Positions 13,306 to 26,699 are shown, numbered from the stretch's first letter. The stretch is 64,000 nucleotides of DNA from Oenanthe sinensis (GCA_028671895.1 CM053813.1:45540501-45604500); one strand, 5' to 3'. The notes: generated from the sequence alone by a model not told the origin. Made by a program: numbers and translations.

Positions 13306-13408
13306 TATTTATAAGGAAGCTGTGGAGATGTTTAGCGGGGGTGAGAGTGATGAGGACCATTGGATTGTGATATTGGATTGATGGTGGAAGATTTGTTTGA
13401 CGCGGATC
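13306..13408 (-). promoter_or_regulatory. H3 promoter: TATA box and histone octamer
   Basis: On the minus strand TATAAATA lies at 13306-13313, 82 bp upstream of the ATG. The plant histone octamer CGCGGATC (written on the plus strand) is at 13401-13408, preceded by TGA (TGACGCGGATC). ATTGG (reverse CCAAT) occurs at about 13363 and 13373. In plants the octamer and associated elements drive S-phase and meristem expression of histone genes. The motifs are visible; cell-cycle control here is inferred. Confidence 0.75.
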
Positions 13409-13539
13409 GCTGATGTGGCATGGAGTGTTGGTGGTGTGAGGTGATTGTGGCCGTTGATTTTGGACATGTTTATTTGTGTTAATCGATTGACGCGGGTGAT
13501 TTGAAATTTGGATTACGGTGTTTTGTAGTTCGAAACATA

Positions 13540-14358
13540 TTATCTTTATTCATTTTTTAACAATTTAATTAAAAATATATAAGTCATTTATTAAATATAT
13601 AATATACAAAATATATATATATTCATTATTAATTTATTATTTATAAAATATTGATTTTATGTAATATTAAATGTAAAATATTATTTTATTATTAACTAAA
13701 TTTATAAAAATTCAAATATTCTAATATAATAAATAAAATATGTTTTATAATATATGTAACTAATATTTTTTAATTTATTTTTACCCTGTTTAAATATGTT
13801 ATTATATTTTCAATTGTAATAATTATTATTTTTGTTTTATAATATTTACTTTAAAATATTTACATAAATATAAAAATATTATGATATTATCATTAAATAT
13901 CTTTTGCTAAATATATTTTATTTTATTTTGTATTAAATAAAATTAATTAAATTTATTTTAATTGTACATTAAAAATAAAAATATATATTTTTTGAATATA
14001 ACTAATGATATTAGCTAATGTCACTAGATCATAAATTCTTACAAGTTTCAAAAAATTTAGATAATCATGTTTTAGCTAACGGTTTTAATTTTTCTTTAGG
14101 ATTGTCAAACAGATAATTCGGATACAAATCTGCCTATATCTGAATCCGAATCCAAAAATTTGAATTTGTATCTGAATCTAAAATATCCGAAAAAATATAT
14201 TTGAATCCAAATTCGATGGATAATATTCGGGCCCGAATTCAATTTTATGTTTTTTAAAAATATATGAATAATGATTTTTATAATATTTTTTATTTTTAAA
14301 ATACTTAATTTATGTGATATATATGTATAATAATTATATATATCTTATTAAAAATATA

Positions 14359-14389
<31 letters not shown>

Positions 14390-15950
14390 TTATAAATTGA
14401 ACATAAAAAATATATATTTATTTAATAGATTTTTCTATATAATATATATAAGTTTAGATTCGGATATTACCAGTTACATATATGTCTATATCCCTATTCA
14501 TCCGTAACCATATCCGAAATCATCGCAATCAAATACAAATATTATTCGTTTTATTTTGAATACAGATAATATTCACTTTATTTTAAATACGGATAATATT
14601 CACTTTCTTTCGAATAAGGATATAGATATTTCGAACGGATATCGGATATTTTCATTTTTTTTCACAGTCGTAGTTATTCTTCCTTGAAAATGCTCTTATA
14701 CTCTTATTTGGTATGCTATCTTGAATGAATTACGAATCAAAGATTTATATATAATTTTTTATTATAATTTTATGATATATTATAAGTATGGAGTAAGACC
14801 CAACCAAAAATTTCTTACTTCAATAATTGAGAAACCAATTTCTAATTTATAAAAGTTTAGTTAGTAAATATTTGTAATAATTTGTTTTATTAATAATTTT
14901 GTGTTTTATATTTTTTGTGCTATGTAATTATTTTGTTTGTTTACAATTATTTTTAATGTTTTATAATTTTTTCTAATTTTCAGTAATATTTTTATATATT
15001 ATAAAATTATATAAGTTATTTGATTTCTTAGTTATTCAAATAAAAAGAATTTTTCGTTAACCTCAGACTATAAGTATAACATATTGCAGAACATATAAAT
15101 TTTCAATTATAATTATATTTAAAAATACTCTATTAATATATATGATAAGCATAAAAAATTATTTAAACTAATTCTTATCTTTGTGAAACGCGCGGACAAT
15201 TTCTAAAACTCGAATTATATTTTATATTTTATTTAATGTATTGTTTATTAGAATTTATGAGTTATAATCAAATGATTGAAAATATGTGTTCAAGATTTAC
15301 ATCATTTTTTAAATAATATATGTCATCAATAAAATTTCAACCTTTTGGTGGGTATAAACTCCCAAACTAAAGTATGGATCCCAAATTCGTCATAAAAATT
15401 ATATATAGTTTTATTAATTATATATTTTGTTATATTAATCTTTTAAATGAAGTATTAATTTGAGAATGAAAGGCAATAACTAATTAAATGTATATAAATA
15501 AATAATAATAATTGCATATGGAATAAAATTATCACAAAAAGATGAATAAGGGTATGATAATAATTTTAAATTGAATAAAATCACTTTACAAAAAGATAAT
15601 GATGCGGTATTATATAATAAATAGATTTATAACTTTTAGGATTTTATATTCGTTAAAAATATATTTTAGTTTAGTATTTGTAACATCGAAAAATATATTT
15701 ATGATAGTGTTATGAATATCTTATGATATGACGTCCATATTATTAATTATAATAATACCATCATAAATAGATTTAAAATTTTAATTATATTAGTTGTTAT
15801 TAAAATTTATATAATATGAATTATGATATACATAAATTGACCGCTCACTTAAAAAAATGTATCAGGATATGAATATATATACTTACCTAAAAAACGGTCT
15901 TAAATAAGATACATATATATAGGATATGGATATAGGACCACAACCATTCA
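13540..15950. other. AT-rich DNA with degraded repeats
   Basis: No gene recognised. 14100-14660 holds a degraded element with many GGATA/ATCCGAAT repeats, facing inward at its two ends (AATTCGGATAC near 14116, GGATATCGGATATTT near 14640). A compound microsatellite, (TG)n followed by (AG)n, is at about 14361-14390. The rest is A/T with stops in all frames. Confidence 0.45.
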
Positions 15951-17680
15951 TATATTGGCGTGTGGAGTATTTATTGACACTGTTGATGACTATGTTCATA
16001 TTAGAGAGACTACTGCAATTGAATGTTTAAATGTTTAAAAAAAATTGTTTTGATGTCATTATGATATTCAAAAGCGAATACTTACGAAAGCTGAACTCGT
16101 ACAACGTTTATTACAGATGGGTGATACTCGTATTTTTCCTATTTTTCCTAGAATAATTGAGAGCAGGGACGGAATTAGCATATAGAACAGGAGGCCTGTC
16201 CACCCTTACCGCGAATGAGCTTTAGAGTTCAATAAACAAAATAAAAAAAACCATCTTAAAAGCTATCTTTGCTCACCATTATATATATATAGATATTCTT
16301 ATTAAGAGATAGACCAATTTTTAAATTTTATGTAGAATATTGAGAAAAAATTTAAAATGATACATGTATTTACAATGAATGAGAGTTTAACATGATATGC
16401 TGGGATAGGCTGGCCCGTCTCATTTGAGCTTTCATGTCTTTTCATATATAACATATACTAACTTATAACCTGTGCAAAATACGGATGATATTAATAAATT
16501 ATATATTAATTATTTTATATAATTTAAATATTTCATTTAATATGATAATTTATTTTATTATTAATTTTTTTTTACATTTTTCTATAAAATGATGTTTATA
16601 TATTAATATTCATAAACTTTAATGATAAGTCGTAATTTTAAATAAATAAATGAGTTTGAAGGATTGTATTTGAGTAACTATATTAAATAAAAATTATATG
16701 ATAAATAGGATTCTTAAAATAGAAAATATAGAATATAATTTAAATATATATAATATTGTCCGTGATATCGTTTTCATGGTTCACCTACAATTGGATGGTT
16801 ATGATCTTTTCTAATGATTCACCCCGGTGTTTTAAAAAAAATCTCTAATTTAGTTATAATAATATAGTATATATAAATTATTTATTACGTATTTTCTAGT
16901 TTTCCAATTCTGCTAGTTTTCATTCTTTTTTAAAAAAAATTTTAAACAATTTACTTATTATTTAAAAATTAAAAATATTAATTATTTAATATATATTAAA
17001 AAATAATCATAAATTAAAATTATTTATATGTAAAAAGTGCCCCCCTTTTATAATATTTTGGTTCCGCCACTGATTGGGAGTGTTAATTGTATGCACTAGC
17101 AATGAAAAAATTGTCTTAAATCATAGAGGGGAATGTTCATAAGTGGTCATAAATGAGTTACAAGTATTTTACTTGAAGCAGTTGCTTCATCTGATCTATG
17201 AATATGACATACATTTTTAGGAATTGCTGGATCAAATAACGACATAAATGTGTTAGATTGATCACTAGTATTTGATGATGTGCTACAAGGTCGTCCTCCA
17301 GAGGCAAATTATTCTATCAATGGATAACATATGGAATATATCCTCAATGGACAATATTTGTCAAAATGATACCACGTCCACAAAGTGAAAAAAGAAAATT
17401 ATTCTCAATACATCAAGAAAGTCAGCGAAAAATGTGGAACGAGCGTTTAGTGTGTTACAATCTTATTTCGCAAGTGTACGTGGTCTTGCACGTTTTTGGA
17501 ACAAAGCAGATATTGGGAGAATTATGAGAGCATGCATCATAATACATAATATGATAGTTAAAGATGAGAGGGACACATATGCCATTCAATTTGATCCATT
17601 ACCAACTTATGATAATGCAACAAATGGTTTATCGTCATCAAATTTAGCTGAAGAACTTTTATTCCGTATGAAACGTATAT
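15950..17680 (+). pseudogene. PIF/Harbinger transposase relic, split by a hAT element
   Basis: Frames on the plus strand match the plant Harbinger (HARBI1-like, DDE) transposase in order: DTVDDYVHIRETTAIECLK at about 15979-16035, MGDTRIFPIFPRIIGSVNCMH bridging 16119-16163 and 17073-17100, GIAGSNNDINVLD at about 17220-17260, FDDVLQGRPPEANYSING at about 17270-17325, and ERAFSVLQSYFASVRGLARF at 17437 on, followed by RACIIIHNMIVKDERD. The frame is broken by stops and frameshifts, and a 909-bp hAT element sits inside the GSVNCMH block. The enzyme would cut and paste Harbinger elements; this copy is dead. I did not find its terminal inverted repeats. Confidence 0.85.
16156..17080. mobile_element. 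hAT-family non-autonomous element inside the transposase relic
   Basis: The element occupies 16164-17072. Its ends are CAGGGACGGAATTAG and TTTGGTTCCGCCACTG, inverted copies of each other with few mismatches. The 8-bp target duplications are ATTGAGAG (16156-16163) and ATTGGGAG (17073-17080), one difference. Eight-base duplications and CAG(G/T)G termini are typical of hAT. Removing the element and one duplication restores the Harbinger reading frame across GSVNCMH. It is the same family as the element at 40574-42782. Confidence 0.88.
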
Positions 17681-17689
17681 TCAAAATAC

Positions 17690-19890
17690 TATACATATGC
17701 GTTATAAACGGACACATCTACAAAATGACTTGGTTGAATATATCTCGCAGATTCATAATAATCGTTATTTTTTTATATTGTAATGTTTTAAATTCTAATT
17801 ATGTTGTTCTTATAATGTTTTTTTTAATTATATGTCATATATTTGAATTATGGAAAATGTTTTATTTTTATATTTAAATTTATGTAAATTAAAAAAATAT
17901 TTTATTAATTTTATTTTTATACTAAGCAAAATATTATAATAATATTATATATAAGTTATGTTGGATATATAAATCAGTCAAGTGAGACCAAAATTATAAA
18001 AAAAATATATAGAAAATAGAAAAACCGGACCATCGAGTGAATTGTCCAATTTTTATTCAAAGTTGCTTTTACTTGGGTGGCAGGAGGTAAAAAACTTGAA
18101 AATGGCCTAGTTGCTCTCAGTCCTCGGCGCCAATAAAAATTTTCACAGTGATCAAATGCTATTTTATACAAAACGTTGCATACCCTATATCCTCTAAAAC
18201 ACGAATATAGTTCACTCCAATGTCATAATTATATCATCTTAAAAAATTATTGATGTAATATGTTAATTTAAGCTAATAAAATAAAGTAACGTATATGAAA
18301 ATAATCTATCACAAGTTCATAACAATCGTAAAAATTTCTGCTAATAGACATTTTCACACTTATAGTTGATTTTCATTCATTATTCACTCGCTTAACTCAT
18401 TCATATACCAAGAGAAAACGGATGACTCAGGAACAAGGTTGGAAAGTGTGCTTTACAAGGTGCTTATTGTGTGATGATATACGCTGTTATTTTTTTTAAT
18501 GATTTTTCTGCACACGTATAGTTATAATTATTTAAAAAAATACATTTTATTAACAAAAATATATAACTGATATTGTATCTCATAAAAAAGTTAAAATGTG
18601 AGCAAAAAGATTAAAATTAAAAAAAGTAATATGTTATAAAAAAAATTCTTTCTAAACCAACTAAATATTTTATTAATTAACAGCAGTATCATTATACATT
18701 AAGGTCTTCGACAGATATTTTGGATGACATAAAATTCAGTAACAAAAACTCTACCTATCAAATGAGCAATTTGATTTACTTTGCTTTCTAAATTGTCTTA
18801 TGCAAAATACTATTATTTATGTTCTTGAGCCGCTGACCTTAAATATTGTGTTATGGATGATCAAATTATGATATACTACAAGATTGACTTGATAATTCAA
18901 ATTATTTATAGTAAATAATATTATTAAAAGTATGAATATTACAATAATTAATTTGATTTCGACTCAATAAAATATGTAAAAATAAAATTATACATAAGCG
19001 CATTTTGCAGAGAACGTATTTTAACATAAAATCAATGAAAATAATACTAGAATAATTGTCCAAAATATAATTTTAGTTCTATATAAGAGTTAATTCTCGA
19101 TAAATGATTACGCTCGGGACCAGAAAATTATATTTATCAATCGAGATTATTCATTTATTCTTGAAGTAAAAATATATATTGTACCTAATATGTTGAAACT
19201 GGAAAAAATTTTATAATTTGACGAGATTATTTGTTTATCGAATATTTATTTATTGAGATTTTACTGTATACTTCATCTTTTCTAAAATACTGAATAATTA
19301 ATATAAATACTTTCAAGTAAAAATATGTATTCTGCAAAATGCAAACATAATTATATCTCATTAATATTCATATTACGAAGAACAAATTTTAGCTGTTATT
19401 TTTTCCGTTTTAATTAAAATTTATTCATTATTTATATTATTAACTTTCAATTATAACCGCACCAAATTTATAAATTAAATATGTGAAGCCGGTTGACCCA
19501 AGGTGCAAACAGCCCACCTCCTGAGATGAAGTCCAAGAGTTCCACTAAATTAATTTTAAATTTTCTGGTATAATTTTAAGGCCCATTTATTTTAATAAAT
19601 ATAAATATAAATAATCATCATACTCCACTTGCAAATTAGCAATCGCAAAGCAACGATCTAGACAATTACTCTAATAAACTTTTCATCTATAGCATACCAT
19701 TTAAACAATTACATCATACAACAAACAGCTGTGAACCTCCGGCCACCGGAAATTCTACAAGCCGCCAAAAAAAAACTCCGGTAGCCAGCGCCGCCGGAGA
19801 AATTGCCGATGTAAGAAGAAAAACACTACTACACCTATAATGCTTATATATAACTACAGCTTCACGGGAAAAACTATTATAAATATACCG
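17690..19890. other. AT-rich intergenic DNA
   Basis: No gene recognised on either strand. Around 19090-19270 the phrases TCTCGATAAATGATTACGCTC and ATCAATCGAGATTATTCATTTATT suggest an old repeat, but the ends are not clear. The 3'UTR of the ERF pseudogene would lie at the right edge. Confidence 0.4.
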
Positions 19891-19891
19891 A

Positions 19892-20405
19892 TCAGTAATA
19901 TTCCGGCGACGGCGGGGCATTCAAGTCAAAATCAAACTCTCTAATACTCAACTTCAAGTCAGTAACAACCGAAGACTCCTCCGAATCGCTCGGCGAACCA
20001 CCGTTGACCGGCGAAACTCCGGTGAATCCTAAAGTGAGCAATTATAGTTGATATCGAAAAGCTCAACTATTATAAATATTCAGAACTATCATAAATACCC
20101 TCAAAATATGAACAATTATTATAAATATTTGTTAAATTATAGTTGATATCGAAAAGCTCATCAGGTCTAGGAAAATTAGTTTTGGCATCAACGCCGCGGA
20201 AACTACGTGCCGCGGTGTCATATGCCCTGGTAGCTTCTTCAGCAGTGTCAAATGTACCTAATCATACCCGGTTTTTTTTATTCGGATCTCGAATCTCCGC
20301 GGCGTATCGGCCCCATGGGCGCTTACGTACGCCGCGGAAATGTGGTTCTCTTAGGGTTGTGTTAGGTTTTGCAGTAAGCAGCGTTGTTCTTTCTTTAGGT
20401 GCCAT
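19892..20405 (-). pseudogene. Class II ERF (EAR repressor) pseudogene, copy A
   Basis: Reading the minus strand from ATG at 20403-20405, the product starts MAPKERTT and enters an AP2/ERF domain: HFRGVRKRPWGRYAAEIRDP, then NKKNRV followed by TGA where the family has Trp (TGG), then LGTFDTAEEATRAYDTAARS and FRGVDAKTNFPRPDELFDI. Downstream, in another frame, 20030-19892 encodes a serine-rich tail with LKLSI and FDFDLNAPP, the EAR repression motifs of class II ERFs of the ERF3/ERF4 type. Intact members bind GCC boxes and recruit TOPLESS corepressors. The stop codon in the AP2 domain, a 95-bp internal duplication (repeat ATTATAGTTGATATCGAAAA at 20041 and 20136) and a frame change before the tail make a working product very unlikely. 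Confidence 0.88.
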
Positions 20406-21499
20406 GTAAAAAGTTGTGTGTATATATGAGGAGATAATATGAAATTCTGAAGGTATGTATAGTTGTTTAAGCTTGTGTATATATGTGTATATATAGGAGA
20501 GTGAGGTCAAGGAGGTGGAGTGAATATATGAAAAGGAGGAGTAGCCGCCGCCGCCCTTGATTAATTTAAGTACTACTAGTAGTTTGTATAGACTATAGAG
20601 TGTATTGTAAGTTTGTAACTGGTAAGTGGTCCATTATTTTATTATTTTGTGGGCGGCAGCATGTTTATTTCTTGTTATCAACTCCTATCTTGTACACGTT
20701 CTGCAATGGGGAAACTTTTTTCGTCCTATTTTATACAATTTTTTAATTTAATATTTATCCATATTTTAATGTACTTGATACAGATATTTACTCAATATAT
20801 TTTTCTATAATTTTAATTTTATATAAAAATTCAAACCTTGAACTTTGTATAAAAATAGTTTACAAAAAAATTATGTATAAATACTTTTTCATGTATCTTA
20901 AATATATATTAAAAAATAAAATAAAAGCACTCTCGGAAGGAGTACGAATTTCTACATATAGCGAATTTAATTTTTAAAAAGTAGTACTATACATAATCAT
21001 AATTTGATACATTTTTGTTCAGAATTTAATAGTATTGTAGAAAAGTTAAGTTTTGCATTTAAATTTTTGAGTTTATTAAAATTTTAGAATTCTTTCAAAT
21101 GTTACAACATTAATATTATGCATTCAAAAATATATATTGGTGAAAAGGTTAACCTGCATAACATTATTAACAATTTATCACAGAAAATTTCAAGAACTTA
21201 CATTTCACGGTGCTTATTAGTTATTGATTATTTTATTATAATATTTTTCATTGTAATAACTAAAATATTAATTAGGCTCCTATTTTCTATTGCTCTTAAA
21301 CCTTCAAAACATGGTTCCGAAATCCGAATCCAAAGGCTCGTATTAAATAATACAGTATAATTTAAGGGGTAGTATTGAAAATTCAAAGACATGAAATAAA
21401 AAATATAAATATACCAAGATATGGTGGATGGGAAAGGAACCTAAAAAAGCCGGCTATTGGGCTGGTGTCTCTATCTGTTATTGTTACGGAACATCGAAC

Positions 21500-22675
21500 A
21501 CTAATGTTGTGTTTTGTCGTGAGATTTTATTGATTGAAATGGAATAAGATTTGAATTTAGTTGAATTTTTTAAAAAATTATTCTTTCCCCTATTCATTTT
21601 AATTAATTTAAATTAAAATTCAAACCCTATATTTTGAAATGGAATGCTCCCCGTTCTTTGTTACTCATTTTCTTGTTAATTTTCATCATAAAAATTTTGC
21701 ATTCGCTAATCTTTTTTCAAATCTACCGTTCTAACTCAATTATTTTCTTCTCATTTTATTCATTCAATATCAATCTCTCCAATTAAACACAACATAAGAA
21801 TATCTCCAATAGATGTTAACTCAAAGATTGCTAAGAAGATACAACCCATTATATAATTTTTTTTTTTAATTTCTCTCACATCGATGTCAATTTTAGCAAC
21901 TTTAAAAAAAATTACTTTAATGGTTGGCAAAAGGTTGTCAATGTGGTCTTCAGTGCATGTTTTATATTTCCTTTAACAAAATAAGAAATATTAAAATGGA
22001 TAAAGTAAAATATATTTTTGAAATTTTATGTTAGGAAGGAAACATTGATAACTGTCAGAGAATACAAGTCAGAGTTTACATTGCTGACGTCGTCAGAGTT
22101 TAAGGAACTGTCTAACAGAGAATGCTCTATCAGAGAATAACAACCGACATAGTTTATTATCAGAGTTTGTCAGGAAGCAATTCGAATCAGAGTCTGAATA
22201 GGATGGTAAGAAGCAATCCTAATGCAAGACTATTTCCTTATGTAAACGTATTCTATTTATAATCTGATTTGTAATTGAATTGTAATTGTGTCAATATAAA
22301 CACATACATAGATTATCATCAATGGAATCTAAGAAAATCATAATATTCATAACCTAGCAGCTCTTGAGAACAAATAACTTCTCGAGAGAGTTTTGTAACT
22401 TATTCATAATCTTTAATACAGAACGATATTTGTCTTTTACATACTCGTGTTCTTAATCGATTTATGGAACTATTACATTCAACACCATTATGTAATAATT
22501 TATTCATATGGGCAAACATTTTACATATATATTAATTATTTTGGAAAATTGCCAAATTTTGGCAACCTTGATCGGCAATCAAGAGACAACCTCCCAATTC
22601 CAAGGACAATCAAATTTGTCATGTCACATAAATTTGACAATCTCTTTGACAACCCCAATCATGATTATCTAAGGA
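21500..22675. mobile_element. Nested insertion in unit A, including a copia-like solo LTR
   Basis: Absent from the matching place in unit B, where GAACATCGAACACT is followed at once by CACCGACTCACGC. The outer part resembles a MITE (ATATCTCCAATAGATG, TTGGCAAAAGGTTGTCAATG and, near the right, ATTGCCAAATTTTGGCAACC). Inside, about 22029-22484 looks like an LTR: it starts TGTTAGGAAGG, has A/T-rich promoter-like DNA and ends ATTCAACA. I could not find a clean 5-bp duplication for the LTR, so its exact limits are uncertain. Confidence 0.55.
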
Positions 22676-23554
22676 CTCGCGCACTTGTATTTATGAGATT
22701 TAGGCAAATTATTTTTTAAAATTATTCTTAAAATATTTACGATATTTACAACCCAAAATATAATTTTATTTAATTTTTCAAAAAAATTGAATTTAAAATT
22801 GATTCATATTACATCTGATTGCAACTCAAATGAACTTTAATAAAAATTACATTTTAGGTTGCACAAATTGCAAAATTCGTATTATTTTTAAAAAATTATA
22901 AAAAAATGTATTTTTAGAAAAAGCCCTAAGATCTATTTATGAACCCGTTTATCTTTTCCTATTTTTAGAAAATAAGTAATCATATTTTCTTTAAAAATAT
23001 ATAATATGTAAATTTTAAAAAGGATGAGTACTTTTTTTTTATATCAAAAATAAGCTCAGTCCTCAAGTATTTTCATACAAAATTATACGAATCTGTATTA
23101 TTTTTTTAAAAGTAAGCACTTATTTTCTTGAAATTAGTTTAGCCAATCAACTCGTATGTTTAAACTCAAATCAATTCGAATTCTAATAAACATGTTGAAG
23201 CTAGTTCGCAAGCGATTCATCCAAATTACGCCCCATAATTAAATGCTAGCCTATATTTTTTTTGGACAAGTATGCTGGCCTATATTTAGTTTTTTCTTTT
23301 GCCATAAAGTGAAAAATTTATTAAAACATTGGAATACAATCGGTACAAATTACCGCACTGTCAACTCCAACTTAATTGTCAAACAAGAAATGAGTTAATC
23401 AAATAGCCGTTTTATTTTCAGATCGTTTAACATATAAAATATCCAAAATTTTCAATTTAAAAAATATTACAATAACCTCTCGAGCAATCCAACCTATATC
23501 GATTGTGAAACTCATCACAATTAACTTTCACATAAGTATAATCTATACTCCAAT

Positions 23555-23880
23555 ATTCAGAACTATCATAAATACCCTCAAAATATGAACAATTATTATA
23601 AATATTTGTTAAATTATAATTGATATCGAAAAGCTCATCAGGTCTAGGAAAATTAGTTTTGGCATCAACGCCGCGGAAACTACGTGCCGCGGTGTCATAT
23701 GCCCTGGTAGCTTCTTCAGCAGTATCAAGTGTACCTAATCATACCCGGTTTTTTTATTCGGATCTCGAATCTCCGCGGCGTATCGGCCCATGAGCGCTTA
23801 CGTACGCCGCGGAAATGCGGTTCTCTTAGGGTTGTGTTAAGTTTTGTAGTAAGCAGCGTTGTTCTTTCCTTAGGTGCCAT
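23555..23880 (-). pseudogene. ERF pseudogene, copy B (truncated)
   Basis: Second copy of the ERF domain, ATG at 23878-23880 on the minus strand. It shares the Trp-to-TGA change of copy A, so the gene was already broken when duplicated. It has further damage: one G is missing in the KRPWGRYA block, and the A-run in DPNKK is 7 instead of 8, each a frameshift, and the Pro of KRPW is now Ser (CCA to TCA). It stops at the duplication boundary near 23555 and has no EAR tail. Confidence 0.85.
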
Positions 23881-24830
23881 GTAAAAAGTTGTGTATATAC
23901 GAGGAGATAATATGAAATTGTGAAGGTATGTGTAGTTGTTTAAGCTTGTGTATATATGTGTATGTATAGGAAAGTGAGGTCAACAAGGAGGTGGAGTGAA
24001 TATATGAAGAGAAGAAGTAGCCGCCGCCCTTGATTAATTTAAGTATTAGTAGTTTGTATAGAGTTTATTGCAAGTTTGTAACTGGTAAGTGGTCCATTAT
24101 TATATTATTTTGTGGGCGGCGACATGTTTATTTCATGTTAACTCCTACTTTGTACTCGTTCTGCAATAGGGGGTACTTTCGTCCTATTTTATACCATCTT
24201 TTTATTTTTAATATTTATCCATATTTTAATGTACTTGATAAAGATATTTACTCAATATATTTTTCTATAATTTTAATTTTATACATATAAAAATTCAAAC
24301 CTTTAACTTTATATAATACAGTTTACAAAAAAATTATGTATAAATATTTTTTCATGTATCTTAAATATATATTAAAAAAATAAAATTAGCAGTCTCAGAA
24401 GGAGTACGAATTTCTAAATATAATTTAATTTTTAAAAAGTAGTACTATACATATTCATATTTTGATACATTTTTTCTCAGAATTTAATAGTATTGTAGAA
24501 GAGTTAATTTTTGCATTTAAAATTTTGAGTTCTTTAATTTTTAGAATTCTTTGAAATGTAACAGCATTAATATTATGCATTGAAAAATATATATTGGTGA
24601 AAAAGTTAACCTGCATAAAATTATTAACAATTTATCACAAAAATTCCAAGAACTTACATTTCACGGTGCTTATTAATTATTGATTATAATATTTTTTTAT
24701 TTTAATAACTAAAATATTAATTTTACAGGCTCCTATTTTCTATTGTTCTTAAACCTTCAAAACATGGTTCCGAATCAAAAGATCGTACGTGGGGGTGATT
24801 GAAAATACAAAGACATGAATAAAAAAATAT

Positions 24831-25690
24831 TTCAAAATAATGTGGCAGCAGTAAGAAATTAGATCAGAAAATTTTGGTGTTGTTATATGCATTTTTTAAC
24901 CAACAGGAGGCTTGCCCTCCTCCGCCGGGAGGAGGCTGAGGGCAATACAATCATTTCTTTTATTCTATTAATGAATATGTCAATTGAAAATTATAATTCC
25001 ATATTACTCGAATTTCTCTTACAGAAAGGTTATGATGTGCTTTTAATCTCATCTTGGAAGATCGTTTTCCTGTGTTCAGGCGGGTTGCCCTCGTCTGAGG
25101 GATTAGGACGTGTCCTACATTTGCGGTAGATTTAGTGTTGACTTCGAATTAGGGTATCCATGAAATAGTTGTAGTGGACCGACTAGAGTCCATGGTTTCC
25201 GGGTCAACATCGGATCCATCAAATCTTAGTAATTTATACTGTGCTTTCACCTGTCCAAACAAACTCAGACTTCTTACAGGAAGGTTCCTCTTGCCGGTTA
25301 CCTAATTTAACTCAAATTAGGGTTCCGTTCTCCTAATGGGTTTCTGCTTTGCCAAGAATTACGTGGACTTGATACTCTATTTTCCCTATAAATCGATGTA
25401 CGTATGCACATTGTTGGGGTCAGAATTATTAGAGCTCACAGCCGTCAGAGAACAAAGACTCTAATTATTTTGAAATCTAACAATCTCAACCCTCAATCTT
25501 ATACAAACCACAACGCTCCGACGATATTCAGCCGCGTTAGATCTTTTTCATGTAAAGAATCTCGATCTTTGTCGATTAGCAAATTTCTTCATCAACTCGT
25601 GTATTAATATAATTGTATGAGAGATCAATCTCATTTATTATTTTGACAAACGATTGAAATAATTTGAGGAATTCAACATTTCTCAAAATA
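24831..25690. mobile_element. Insertion in unit B of the ERF duplication
   Basis: About 850 bp absent from unit A. It is flanked by TCAAAATA at about 24831-24838 and 25683-25690, a possible 8-bp target duplication. There are no obvious terminal inverted repeats. It is less AT-rich than its surroundings and contains a strong hairpin at about 24908-24940 (TGCCCTCCTCC...GGGAGGAGG..GAGGGCA). The 80-codon frame inside matches nothing I know. It could be a solo LTR or a non-autonomous DNA element. Confidence 0.55.
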
Positions 25691-26699
25691 TAAATATAGC
25701 ACGATATGGTGGATGGGAAAGGAACCTAAAAACCCGGCTATTGGGCTGGTGTGTCTATCTGTCGTACATATTTGCCCCCACGGCTAGTAGTTAGTACTGG
25801 GCTACTAGCTAGCGGCCCGGAGTTTCTAGAATCTAGACACATTTCCAAATCAATCGCACGCGTTCACATTTCCCACATGTCCCCATTTCTGTTCTACCCG
25901 TACTTTTGTCATAGTTACATGAACATCGAACACTCACCGACTCACGCATTTGTATTTACAAGATTTTGAGAAATTATTCAAAATATTAATTTTTTTAAAG
26001 TATTATTATTTTTAAAAATAATTTTAAAATATTGCTTTTAAAAATATATTCCGTAACTTTTTTAACCCAAAATATAATTTTATTTAATTTTTCAAAAAAG
26101 TTAAATTTAAGATTGATTCATTTTACATCTGATTGCGACTCAAATCAACTTTAAAATCAATTTTGATAAAATTTGTATTTTACGTTGCACAAATTGCAAA
26201 AATCGTATTATTTTCAAAATAATTATAAAAAATGTATTTTTAGAAAAAACTCTAAGATTTATTTATGAACCCATTTATTTTTTCTTAATTTTTTAAAAAT
26301 AAGTAATCATTTTTTCTTTAAAAAATTATATAATATATATTTTAAAAAAGATAAATACTTTAAAAAATAAGCTTAGTCCTTATTTATTTTCATAAAAAAT
26401 TATACGAATCTGTATTATATTTTTAAAAATAAGTACTATTTTATTGAAATTAGTTTAGCCAATCAACTCGTATGTTTAAACTCAAATAAATTCGAATTCT
26501 AATAAACAAGTTGAAGCTAGTTCGCAAGCGACTCATCCAAATTACGCCCCATAATTAAATGCTAGCTTATAATTTTTTTTTTGTCCATAAAAACTTTACA
26601 TCACTGAGTTGTACCGAAATAAAATCTGATAAAAACGGAATTGTTTTCTTCAAAAGAAAGTTTATTATCAATGCTAGCCTATATTTAGTTTATCTATAC

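Larger units (their letters stand above)
20076..26695. repeat. Tandem segmental duplication carrying the ERF pseudogene
   Basis: Unit A begins at about 20076 (CAGAACTATCATAAATACCC) and runs to about 23300. Unit B begins with the same phrase at about 23556 and runs to about 26695. The units match through the ERF body, its 5' flank (GTAGCCGCCGCC...GGTCCATTAT), the AATATTAATTAGGCTCC/TTTTACAGGCTCC region, GGGCTGGTGT, CCCAAAATATAATTTTATTT and GCTAGTTCGCAAGCGA. Each has a private insertion: about 21500-22670 in A and about 24839-25682 in B. The EAR tail of the gene lies outside the unit, so only copy A has it. Confidence 0.85.

Noticed and set aside
24887..25129. 80-codon frame in the unit B insertion
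   Set aside because: It crosses a DNA hairpin, has no family match and lies in a transposon-like insertion.
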